A stretch of DNA of 5,916 nucleotides from positions 1 through 5,916 of the forward strand of contig JALQWE010000255.1 of assembly GCA_023258825.1 (NCBI GenBank), given 5' to 3'. The position numbers were made by a program, and so were the translations under genes. How positions within the stretch are numbered: position 1 is the first letter of the stretch; every line of letters begins with the position of its first letter. Shown here piece after piece: positions 1 to 5,851 of the stretch. The notes beneath the pieces were generated by a model that did no database searches, was not told the origin of the DNA, and saw only the letters and a program-made list of their open reading frames with translations. This stretch comes from Planctomycetaceae bacterium. Lineage in GTDB: Bacteria; Planctomycetota; Planctomycetia; Planctomycetales; Planctomycetaceae.

Positions 1-519
1 GGGATTCGTGGCGGTGGCAACGACTACGTGGGCTGTGCTGGTTCAGGTCGTCTGTTCAATCCGCAAAGTCGCTCCGTGTATGACCTGACCGGCGAGCAGA
101 TTCAGTTTTACTCGGCCCAGGTGCGGACTCCCACCAACAACTTCAACCAGCTGTCCTTCAACACCGGGATCTTCACTGTCAACAGCTCGGTACGTTTCGG
201 GGACATCAAGGACGGTTTGTCACAGACGATCATGATCAGCGAAGCCGAGCGTTTCGAGGGTCTGCGAGTTCCCAACCAGCGAACGGTCGACCAGGTGGCC
301 AGTGACGGCTGGGCGTGGGGTGGACCGGCCACACTGTTCAGCACACTCGATGGGCCCAACAAGAAATTGTTCTGGGGCTACGCCGGATCACCTCACGACG
401 ACGTGTGTGTGATTGGCCTTGCCGATGGTTCAGCACGCACCGTCAGTAAGTCCATCAGCCTGCCCATCTGGCAGAACCTTGGAAACATTTCCTCGGGAAT
501 CCCGATCAACAACTTCTGA
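1..519 (+). CDS. DUF1559 family protein (planctomycete H-X9-DG pseudopilin-like), 5' truncated
   Basis: The reading frame is open from the first base of the window, so this is the last 172 residues of a longer protein; the real start lies upstream. Visible family marks, counted from the window edge, are a DYVGCAGSG segment near the left end, FGDIKDGLSQTIMISE at about 66-81 (the 'DI-DG-S-TIM-GE' element of DUF1559) and the diagnostic C-terminal H-X9-DG motif, H132 with D142-G143. Complete members usually run to about 300-350 residues and begin with a type IV pilin-like prepilin signal and one hydrophobic helix; that part cannot be seen here. The family is cell-surface or periplasmic, present in very many copies in planctomycetes, and its exact role is unknown. 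The frame ends at a TGA, and an intrinsic terminator about 140 bases further on suggests this is the last gene of its transcript. Confidence 0.92.
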   Translation, partial: GIRGGGNDYVGCAGSGRLFNPQSRSVYDLTGEQIQFYSAQVRTPTNNFNQLSFNTGIFTVNSSVRFGDIKDGLSQTIMISEAERFEGLRVPNQRTVDQVASDGWAWGGPATLFSTLDGPNKKLFWGYAGSPHDDVCVIGLADGSARTVSKSISLPIWQNLGNISSGIPINNF

Positions 520-570
520 TCGCCCTTCTCGAAAAGCGATACAGATCTGATTCTTCAGGATCCGCGGTCA

Positions 571-606
571 CCGGGGGATGTCGGGCAAGTTAGGCATCCC
601 CTCCGG
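571..606 (+). other. GC-rich hairpin in the DUF1559 3' region
   Basis: GGGGATG (574-580) is exactly complementary to CATCCCC (595-601), closing a 14-base loop. An outer CCGG at 571-574 and CCGG at 603-606 could extend the stem around a small bulge, at the cost of the first G of the inner arm. No T-tract follows, so it is not a classical terminator. It lies about 50 bases after the DUF1559 stop and could protect the 3' end of that mRNA. Confidence 0.5.
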
Positions 607-659
607 TTACAGATTTCGGATCACCTCAGTTGCCGCGTGCTCGACTGACAACAGTTTTT

Positions 660-697
660 CGCCAGGCGATCCTGCGATGGTCCGCCTGGCGTTTTTT
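660..697 (+). terminator. Rho-independent terminator after the DUF1559 gene
   Basis: A perfect 9-bp stem, CGCCAGGCG (660-668) against CGCCTGGCG (683-691), closes a 14-base loop and runs directly into six T residues (692-697). This is a textbook intrinsic terminator for + strand transcription. On the opposite strand the stem would be followed by an A-rich run, so it is one-directional. Confidence 0.88.
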
Positions 698-916
698 CTG
701 CGCCCCGGCGCTTCGAACGGTGTGTCCTGATCAGGGCAATCAGTTTGCGGCCTGCGATGCTGCCGTTGTCAAAGCCGGCTGCCGACGGATTCCCGGACTG
801 TCTTTGCGGGATGCACCTGCGTTTTTGGTCTCAATCCGCTAAACTCTGGACATCGCAGCGCGGCCGCGCGGCCCGTTTCGGTTGCTTTTCCTGGTTTTCC
901 CTGATCGAGTGCTCTT

Positions 917-1867
917 ATGACCATTCGCTACACATGTCCCGGCTGTGAGTCTGTGCTGAAGATTAAGGACGAAAAAGCCGGAACCGACGCCAAATGCCCC
1001 AAATGCAAACACGCCTTTGTGGTTCCGCAGCCGGAGGAAGAGGACGGGATCGAGATTGAATCCACACCGGACGCTGTGGATCTGCCGGTGGATATGCCAC
1101 TGGAATTGACCCCGGAAGTTGCGGAGCAGAAGGACTTTGATCCCGTTGATTTTCTGAATTCTGCACCAGCACGTCCGACCCCTGCGCGTTCGGCTCCGGT
1201 GCAGGCGCCCGCGGCCGCCAGCGGCAGCTCCAGTGGCCGAAAACCGACCGTTGCTGAGCTGATGAAGGACTTTGAAACTTCAAAAAAGAAAGACAAATCG
1301 CGGAAACCGGCCGAGGCGCCTCGGACACCAGCCGCCTCAGCAGCAGAAACCACAGGCTCTGCCGCTGACGTGCTGGCTCGGGCTTACCAGCAGAAACGCG
1401 ATTCCGCATCGGCCCCCCCGGTACTCAGCCGTCAGGAAGCCCGAAGTGCTGAAGAGCGTTCGGTGCTGATCAACTTTGTCAAAACCCGTCTGCTTCCCGG
1501 GCTGGCCGCTGTTTTCGTCGTCGGCTATGCCTGGAACTGGTATATGAATCGTGAAATCTATGAAGGCCCGCCGTTGTTCGAAGTGACCGGAACGGTCACA
1601 AAATCCGGACAGCCAATGGTGGGTGTTCGCGTGGAATTTGGTCCCGACAATCCGACTCCTGACGGCCAGGCTGTCGCAGCCACGTCCGTGACAGACGCTG
1701 AAGGACGCTATCGACTGTCAGCATTTGCTGGTCAGCCGGGAGCGCCCGCCGGCAGTTATATGGTCGGTCTGACCGACGCCAATGGCGTCCCGCTGGTGGT
1801 CCCGGATGATCAGGTGCATCAGACCGTGACGGAAAGCGGCCCGAACGAGTTTCAGATTCAGCTCTGA
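917..1867 (+). CDS. Zinc-ribbon / single-TM / transthyretin-like domain protein
   Basis: A 316-residue protein of three parts. Residues 1-35 are a zinc ribbon of the MJ0042 type: C7-P-G-C10 and C27-P-K-C30, 16 residues apart, a likely four-cysteine zinc site. Residues 36-190 are a low-complexity linker, first acidic, then rich in Pro, Ala and Ser with a Lys-rich patch. Residues 192-209 form the only membrane helix, with Lys and Arg just before it, which predicts an N-inside orientation. Residues 220-316 resemble the planctomycete carboxypeptidase-regulatory/transthyretin-like fold: FEVTGTVTKSGQPMVGVRVEFGP, then VTDAEGRYRLSAF and a closing EFQIQL strand. The zinc ribbon would therefore face the cytoplasm and the beta-sandwich the periplasm. 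The function is unknown; a structural or sensing role across the membrane is inference only. ATG 917 is chosen because the first CxxC follows at residue 7. The ribosome site is weak (CGAG at 906-909). Confidence 0.85.
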   Translation: MTIRYTCPGCESVLKIKDEKAGTDAKCPKCKHAFVVPQPEEEDGIEIESTPDAVDLPVDMPLELTPEVAEQKDFDPVDFLNSAPARPTPARSAPVQAPAAASGSSSGRKPTVAELMKDFETSKKKDKSRKPAEAPRTPAASAAETTGSAADVLARAYQQKRDSASAPPVLSRQEARSAEERSVLINFVKTRLLPGLAAVFVVGYAWNWYMNREIYEGPPLFEVTGTVTKSGQPMVGVRVEFGPDNPTPDGQAVAATSVTDAEGRYRLSAFAGQPGAPAGSYMVGLTDANGVPLVVPDDQVHQTVTESGPNEFQIQL

Positions 1868-2087
1868 CCGGTCCGAAAAGCGGCTATTCTGTCCAATTCA
1901 TTGACAGCACATCGTCGTCCTGAAGTGGCAATTCGGGACCAGAGAATTCTGCAGTCTTCATCACTTATCACAACTTATTCAACTGGATCACCGGTCTGTC
2001 ACCGGGGCACTGGAAATACCGAGACTCACCCCGTCACACTCTTCCGGCACCTGCAGTCAGCGGTCTTCAAAGGAATTCAGCGTACTG
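1868..2087. other. Intergenic region upstream of hisH (220 bases)
   Basis: No terminator-like stem with a T-tract follows the preceding gene. GACCGGTC at 1866-1873 is an 8-base palindrome overlapping its stop codon. A perfect TTGACA stands at 1901-1906, but the bases 16-18 further on do not resemble a -10 box, so a promoter is not established. TCACCGG occurs twice, at 1988-1994 and 1999-2005, without clear meaning. The hisH ribosome site lies at the right end. Confidence 0.4.
2071..2074 (+). promoter_or_regulatory. Ribosome binding site of hisH
   Basis: AGGA, within CAAAGGAATT, lies 13 bases before ATG 2088. The spacing is a little long but this is the only purine-rich match to the anti-Shine-Dalgarno sequence near the start. 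Confidence 0.45.
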
Positions 2088-2876
2088 ATGAGTACCCTCA
2101 TTGTTGATTATGGCATGGGCAACCTTCGCAGCGTTCAGAAAGCATTTGAGCATCTGGGCGTACCGGCGATCATCTCGTCTGACCCGCGCACGATTGCTCA
2201 GGCCGAGCGAGTGGTGCTGCCGGGCGTCGGCGCATTTCGTGATGCGATTGAAGCCCTGCGGCAGCATGACCTGATCAACGTCCTGCGGGACCACATTGCT
2301 GCGGATCGTCCATTCCTGGGCATCTGCCTGGGCCTGCAACTGCTCTTTGATCGATCGCTGGAAGATGGCGAGCATGAGGGCCTGGGAATCATCCCCGGGA
2401 CGGTGCAGCGTTTTCAGCTGCCACCGGACTACAAAATTCCGCATATGGGCTGGAATCAGGTGGATTTGTGCCTGTCACCAACTGCCGCGTCAGTCGACCA
2501 GATGGGCCATCCGGCAGCCGGCCTTACCCCGGTTCAGGCCTTGTTCGCGGGGCTCGATGTCAGCGGAATCGTGACAGAACCAACAGCGGCCTCAGGAGAT
2601 TCGCCAGCAACACCCGGACCGGGCCATCAGGATGTCTCACCCCAGCCAGCGTTGAAACCGTGGTTCTATTTTGTCCACAGCTACCATTGCGTACCGAACG
2701 ACCAGACGTGGGTGGCGGCCACGACCAATTATGGAGGCCCCTTTGTATCCGTCGTGGGGCGAGGGAACGTCATGGCCACGCAGTTTCACCCGGAAAAAAG
2801 TCAGGCCAGCGGTCTGCGGCTGCTGAAGAATTTTGTCGCGCTGTCCAGCCACCCTGTCGACGCACCCGCAGCGTAG
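2088..2876 (+). CDS. hisH: Imidazole glycerol phosphate synthase, glutamine amidotransferase subunit HisH
   Basis: HisH hydrolyses glutamine and passes ammonia to HisF, which converts PRFAR to imidazole glycerol phosphate and AICAR in histidine biosynthesis in the cytoplasm. The sequence is a class I glutamine amidotransferase: start IVDYGMGNLRSV (5-16), LPGVGAF (44-50), the nucleophile C80 in FLGICLGLQLLF (76-87), IPHMGWNQV (117-125), FYFVHSYH (193-200) and the rest of the triad, H234 and E236, in FHPEKS. All expected catalytic residues are present. At 262 residues it is some 50 longer than the usual 200-215. The extra length lies between MGWNQV and WFYFVHSY, where about 65 residues (127-191) replace the usual 20 or so. 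The last part, about 159-190, is rich in Pro, Ala, Ser and Gly and looks like a surface loop. No hisF or other his gene is adjacent. Start at ATG 2088 fits the family N-terminus exactly. Confidence 0.96.
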   Translation: MSTLIVDYGMGNLRSVQKAFEHLGVPAIISSDPRTIAQAERVVLPGVGAFRDAIEALRQHDLINVLRDHIAADRPFLGICLGLQLLFDRSLEDGEHEGLGIIPGTVQRFQLPPDYKIPHMGWNQVDLCLSPTAASVDQMGHPAAGLTPVQALFAGLDVSGIVTEPTAASGDSPATPGPGHQDVSPQPALKPWFYFVHSYHCVPNDQTWVAATTNYGGPFVSVVGRGNVMATQFHPEKSQASGLRLLKNFVALSSHPVDAPAA

Positions 2877-3006
2877 TCACCGTTCCAGTCACCTCGCTGG
2901 CTCCCTGCAGCCACCGTCAACTGGCACTCGCTGAGTATCAACGTCGAAATCTGCCAGCCTCCGTCAGCTTAACGACGGATCCTGATCAGATCGTCCTTGT
3001 TGTCGC

Positions 3007-3045
3007 TCGCTCAGCAGAGCTCCGGTTTTTCGGATCGCTGAGCGA
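3007..3045 (+). other. Strong hairpin between hisH and pheT
   Basis: TCGCTCAGC (3007-3015) is exactly complementary to GCTGAGCGA (3037-3045). Inside it, GA (3017-3018) can pair with TC (3035-3036), and TCCG (3021-3024) pairs with CGGA (3031-3034) over a GTTTTT loop, giving up to 15 pairs with two small bulges. No T-tract follows on either strand, so this is not a standard intrinsic terminator. It could be a factor-dependent 3' end for hisH, or part of the pheT leader. Confidence 0.6.
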
Positions 3046-3119
3046 AACGCGGAACATCGTGAATTTGCGGGTGTCTCCGCCGGCCGTCTTCGGTAAACTG
3101 CGTCCTCAAGGCCCTCCCG

Positions 3120-3148
3120 TTTTCCCCACGTCCGGATTTGATTACAAT
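3120..3148 (+). promoter_or_regulatory. Possible pheT promoter (TACAAT -10 box)
   Basis: TACAAT at 3143-3148 is one base from the TATAAT consensus. At 17 bases upstream stands only TTTTCC (3120-3125), a poor -35 box. Transcription would begin near 3155 and give a leader of about 100 bases before pheT. The call rests on the -10 box and on the position before an isolated gene; it is tentative. Confidence 0.3.
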
Positions 3149-3252
3149 CAGCGTCCCGGAATTCGGTCCGGAAGCAACTGGCCCCTGGCGTCCCCTGGCA
3201 CCGAGAGACGTCAGCTCTGTCCGTACATCAAGTGCCATGAAAACCTGAACCT

Positions 3253-5292
3253 ATGATCGTAAGTCGTCGCTGGCTGGCGGACTATGTTTCGCTGCCAAAT
3301 TCCACCGAAGAACTCACAAGCCGCCTGACGCTTTCCGGACTGAATCTCGAGGAATTTCATGAGGTTCGGCAGGGGCTTAGCCAGCCGGATATTGCGATTG
3401 ATCTGGAAGTTACCAGCAATCGTCCCGACTGCCTTGGACATCTCGGCATTGCCCGCGAAGTCTCGGTTCTGTTCGGCCAGCCGCTGACCATTCCCGCCGC
3501 TCAGGTTTCTGAAAGCGGCCCGGCGGCATCGACCGCAACCTCCGTAACCATTGAGTGTGAGGACCTGTGTCCGGAATACTATGCTCGGGTGATCCGAGGT
3601 GTCCGGATCGGCCCTTCTCCGGCATGGCTCAGAGATCGACTTGCCGCAGTCGGCATCAATTCCGTTAACAACGTGGTGGACGTCACCAATTTTGTGATGA
3701 TGGAATGTGGTCAGCCACTGCACGCGTTTGATTTTGACCGGCTGTCTGGTCAGCGGATTGTGGTTCGCCGCGCCGTGGCCGGCGAAAAAATCGTCGCGAT
3801 CGACCAGAAGGAATACGCCCTGACGCCCGGAATGTGCGTGATTGCTGATGCCGTGCGGCCGGTTGCCGTCGCAGGTGTGATGGGGGGGCTGGAAACAGAA
3901 ATCTCCGACAGCACGGTGAACGTGCTCATCGAATCAGCAGTCTTCGCCTCCATGTCTGTGCGTTCCACAGCGCGCGTCCTGAAACTGCACAGCCCTTCAT
4001 CGTACCGCTTTGAACGGCGAGTCGACAGGCGGGCCCTGGACTGGGCCTCCCGTCGCTGCTGTGAACTCATCCTCAGCGTCGCCGGCGGCACTCTGCTCAC
4101 AGGATCTGTTTCTGCTGGCCAGCCACTCCCACCACATCGCGAATCCATCACGCTGCGACTGGATCGGATTGAGCGACTGCTGGGAATTTCTATTCCGGCC
4201 GAAACGTGTCTGCGGATCCTGCGGCAGCTGGGCCTGACCGTGCTCAGTCAATCCTCAACCACGGTTCAGGTGGAACCTCCCGGATGGCGTCCTGACCTGC
4301 TGCGGGAATGCGACCTGATTGAAGAGATTGCCCGAATTCATGGATACGACCAGATCCCGACAGACGCACCTCTGCCGGTCATCGCAACTTCCAGAACGCG
4401 TCGTGAACGAGTGCTGGACACAGTGCGTACACACCTTGTTGCCGGGGGACTGTTCGAAGCCCTGACGCTATCCTTCGTCAGCGAAGCCCAGCGCCAACTG
4501 ATTCAACCCTTCGGGGCTCTGACACCGGTCGCCGTCAGTCATTCCAGTCGCAGTCATGAAAACCAGTTGCGGCAGAGTCTGATCCCCAGTCTGCTGCAGT
4601 GTCGTCGGCAGAATGAACGCCACGGCACAATGAACGCAGAACTGTTCGAAATCGCGCGGGTGTATCTGTCCGCTGGTGAAGGTAAGCCGGAGAGCACCGC
4701 AGAGCCACTGACGATCGGCATGGTCACAGGACGTCCCTTCGCCCAGTTGCTTGGTCTGGTGGAATCGACTGTCCAGCGACTGGCACCGCATGCCGCACTC
4801 ACCGTCACGCCGTCAGTACGACCGGAGTATCTGCCGGGACGAGGTGCCGAATTGTGGCTGAATGGTCAGCGTCTGGGCTGGATTGCCGAACTCAGTCGCG
4901 ACGTCCTTGACGCCAGCGAACTGCAGGATGCCGTCAGCGTTGCTGAACTGCATTTGCCGCTGCTTGAGGAGTATCACGAAGGGTCACGGAGTTTTGTACC
5001 GTTGCCGCGGTATCCCTCAATCTCACGTGATCTCAACTTTGTCCTGTCCGAATCCGTCACATGGACTCAGTTGTCCTCCGTGGTCAGTGCCAGTGGCGGT
5101 CCGTTGCTCGCCAGCGTTGCATTTGGTGGTCAGTACCGGGGACGACAGATCGATGCCGATCGAAAGTCCTATGTCATCACCTGTCGCTTCATGGCTCCGG
5201 ACAGAACTCTGACGACAGAGGAAGTGGAACACGCGGTCCAGCAGATTCTGGTCGCCTGTCAGACCCAGCTGTCCGCCACGCTGCGTGCCTGA
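3253..5292 (+). CDS. pheT: Phenylalanine-tRNA ligase beta subunit lacking the EMAP/OB tRNA-binding domain
   Basis: PheT pairs with PheS in an (alpha-beta)2 enzyme that charges tRNA-Phe in the cytoplasm; the beta subunit edits mischarged Tyr and binds tRNA. Domains in order: an N-terminal piece (1-45, MIVSRRWLADYVSLP and LTLSGLNLEE); DLEVTSNRPDCLGHLGIARE (about 51-70); the B3/B4 editing region, with SVNNVVDVTNF (137-147), PLHAFDFD (from 155), AGVMGG (207-212) and SSYRFERRVD (249-258); the B5 domain (about 295-365), with PPGWRPD (342-348) and DLIEEIARIHGYD (354-366); a catalytic-like core; and the FDX-ACB anticodon-binding domain (about 585-679, PRYPSISRDLNFVL). At 679 residues it is about 115 shorter than E. 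coli PheT (795). All the missing length falls between about residues 40 and 50, where the EMAP-type OB fold normally sits. FDX-ACB and B5 mark it as the bacterial type, not the short archaeal type. No pheS is adjacent. ATG 3253 matches the family N-terminus although no Shine-Dalgarno precedes it. Confidence 0.96.
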   Translation: MIVSRRWLADYVSLPNSTEELTSRLTLSGLNLEEFHEVRQGLSQPDIAIDLEVTSNRPDCLGHLGIAREVSVLFGQPLTIPAAQVSESGPAASTATSVTIECEDLCPEYYARVIRGVRIGPSPAWLRDRLAAVGINSVNNVVDVTNFVMMECGQPLHAFDFDRLSGQRIVVRRAVAGEKIVAIDQKEYALTPGMCVIADAVRPVAVAGVMGGLETEISDSTVNVLIESAVFASMSVRSTARVLKLHSPSSYRFERRVDRRALDWASRRCCELILSVAGGTLLTGSVSAGQPLPPHRESITLRLDRIERLLGISIPAETCLRILRQLGLTVLSQSSTTVQVEPPGWRPDLLRECDLIEEIARIHGYDQIPTDAPLPVIATSRTRRERVLDTVRTHLVAGGLFEALTLSFVSEAQRQLIQPFGALTPVAVSHSSRSHENQLRQSLIPSLLQCRRQNERHGTMNAELFEIARVYLSAGEGKPESTAEPLTIGMVTGRPFAQLLGLVESTVQRLAPHAALTVTPSVRPEYLPGRGAELWLNGQRLGWIAELSRDVLDASELQDAVSVAELHLPLLEEYHEGSRSFVPLPRYPSISRDLNFVLSESVTWTQLSSVVSASGGPLLASVAFGGQYRGRQIDADRKSYVITCRFMAPDRTLTTEEVEHAVQQILVACQTQLSATLRA

Positions 5293-5309
5293 CAGAAACA
5301 ATCCTGCCC

Positions 5310-5336
5310 GGCAGACGCCTCGCCACGGCGTCTGCC
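5310..5336 (+). terminator. Hairpin after pheT, possible transcript end
   Basis: GGCAGACGCC (5310-5319) is perfectly complementary to GGCGTCTGCC (5327-5336), a 10-bp stem over a 7-base loop, starting 17 bases after the pheT stop. No T-tract follows directly. The position is typical of a terminator or 3'-end stabiliser, but without the T run it is not a complete intrinsic terminator. A run of seven T (5422-5428) stands about 85 bases later, preceded only by a weak stem. Confidence 0.5.
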
Positions 5337-5430
5337 TGCGGCCCTTGCTCCGGTCAGCTGCAATCACGGATGCTTCCTGAATCTCCGCAGCGCAAGTCAC
5401 GGGCTGGACAACAACTGCTGATTTTTTTCT

Positions 5431-5436
5431 GGTGAT
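5431..5436 (+). promoter_or_regulatory. Ribosome binding site deciding the panD start
   Basis: GGTGAT matches the downstream half of the extended Shine-Dalgarno sequence (GGAGGTGAT) and lies 7 bases before ATG 5444. In-frame GTG 5432 and ATG 5435 fall inside this site, which argues that 5444 is the true start. Confidence 0.5.
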
Positions 5437-5443
5437 GCGGACT

Positions 5444-5791
5444 ATGAAACGAACGTTGCTGAAATCAAAAATCCACCGAGCTACGGTGACCGACGCCAGT
5501 CTGCATTACGAAGGCAGCATCACCATCGATCCCTTGCTGATGGAAGCTACTGATATCGTGCAGTGGGAGCAGGTGGATGTCTACGACATCAACAACGGTG
5601 CAAGATTGACGACCTATGCCATTGCTGGTGAACGAGGATCAGGTGTCATCTGCCTGAACGGCGCCGCCGCACGCCTCGTACAGATCGGTGACCTTGTGAT
5701 CATCTGCAGCTACGCCGAATACACCGAGGAAGAACGACTGAAGCACCAGCCCAAAGTACTGCTCGTCACCCCCGGAAATGCTCCGGCGTGA
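5444..5791 (+). CDS. panD: Aspartate 1-decarboxylase proenzyme (PanD)
   Basis: PanD converts L-aspartate to beta-alanine and CO2, the beta-alanine supply for pantothenate and coenzyme A, in the cytoplasm. It is made as a proenzyme that cleaves itself to form a pyruvoyl cofactor. Starting at ATG 5444 the protein has 115 residues and falls in exact register with E. coli PanD: K9, the cleavage pair G24-S25 in YEGSITID, R54, T57 and Y58 in ARLTTYAI, and N72 in CLNGAAA. Every residue known to matter for processing and catalysis is present, so the enzyme should be active. Earlier in-frame starts (GTG 5432, ATG 5435) would add up to four residues and spoil the register. The gene stands 151 bases after pheT, with a hairpin and a T7 run between, so it may be transcribed on its own. 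No panB or panC is nearby. A palindromic repeat begins 12 bases after the stop. Confidence 0.97.
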   Translation: MKRTLLKSKIHRATVTDASLHYEGSITIDPLLMEATDIVQWEQVDVYDINNGARLTTYAIAGERGSGVICLNGAAARLVQIGDLVIICSYAEYTEEERLKHQPKVLLVTPGNAPA

Positions 5792-5803
5792 GCTTTCGAA
5801 ACA

Positions 5804-5851
5804 GGGTCGGGAACCAAGAGTCAAATGGCCCGAAGGGTGCTTCGCAGCTTG
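5804..5851. repeat. Palindromic repeat, degenerate copy 1
   Basis: Bases 5804-5846 align with 5859-5901 at an offset of 55 with 37 of 43 identical (differences at 5809, 5818, 5821, 5823, 5826 and 5842). The left arm reads GGGTCGGGAACCAAGAG. The core contains a perfect hairpin CGAAG (5831-5835), loop GGTG, CTTCG (5840-5844). The right arm expected from copy 2 is almost gone: only CTTG (5848-5851) remains, which can pair with CAAG (5815-5818). It starts 12 bases after the panD stop. Confidence 0.8.

Larger units (their letters stand above)
520..916. other. Intergenic region of 397 bases with two hairpins
   Basis: I see no convincing gene here. Short open frames over 630-948 have no recognisable protein features and run across the terminator stem, so I leave them out. 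The region holds a GC-rich hairpin (571-606), a strong intrinsic terminator (660-697) and a 10-base palindrome CCTGATCAGG at 726-735. The part after 700 should contain the promoter of the next gene. TAAACT at 840-845 is a possible -10 hexamer, but no good -35 stands at the right distance, so it is not called. Confidence 0.6.
2877..3252. other. hisH-pheT intergenic region with several hairpins
   Basis: This 376-base gap has no gene I can support. It holds a pair of alternative small hairpins (2960-2995), a long imperfect hairpin (3007-3045), GCGG/CCGC at 3067-3080, a possible -10 box TACAAT at 3143-3148, a tandem CCCCTGGC pair (3182-3189 and 3192-3199) and a three-codon ATG-AAA-ACC-TGA mini-frame at 3237-3248, just before pheT. 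There is no T-box signature and no Phe-rich leader peptide. It may combine the hisH 3' end with the pheT promoter and leader. Confidence 0.6.

Noticed and set aside
630..948. Two short overlapping open frames in the gap before the zinc-ribbon gene.
   Set aside because: The first covers the intrinsic terminator stem, the second runs into the next gene; neither has protein-like features or a ribosome site.
1901..1930. A perfect TTGACA (-35 consensus) upstream of hisH.
   Set aside because: No -10-like hexamer lies 16-18 bases downstream (AGTGGC at 17), so a promoter cannot be supported.
2877..3252. A T-box or Phe-rich leader peptide controlling pheT.
   Set aside because: I find no T-box signature sequence and no run of Phe codons with a start; only hairpins of unknown role.
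2468..3256. A 262-codon open frame on the + strand running from inside hisH through the whole gap, its TGA overlapping the pheT ATG (ATGA).
   Set aside because: It overlaps a certain gene (hisH) for half its length and has no recognisable motifs. The ATGA overlap looks like translational coupling, but no convincing start or ribosome site exists within the gap. Probably a chance frame.
1408..3888. Homopolymer runs in genes (C7 near 1415, G7 at 3882-3888) as possible frameshift sites.
   Set aside because: The reading frame and conserved motifs continue correctly across both runs, so nothing suggests a frameshift or programmed slippage.
3253..5292. An archaeal-type (short) PheT, as an explanation of the reduced length.
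   Set aside because: The clear C-terminal FDX-ACB domain and bacterial-type B3/B4 and B5 motifs show the bacterial type with one domain missing.
5388..5428. A terminator ending in the T7 run before panD.
   Set aside because: The only stem before the T-tract is CAGC/GCTG plus AGT/ACT with a three-base bulge and a long loop, too weak to call.
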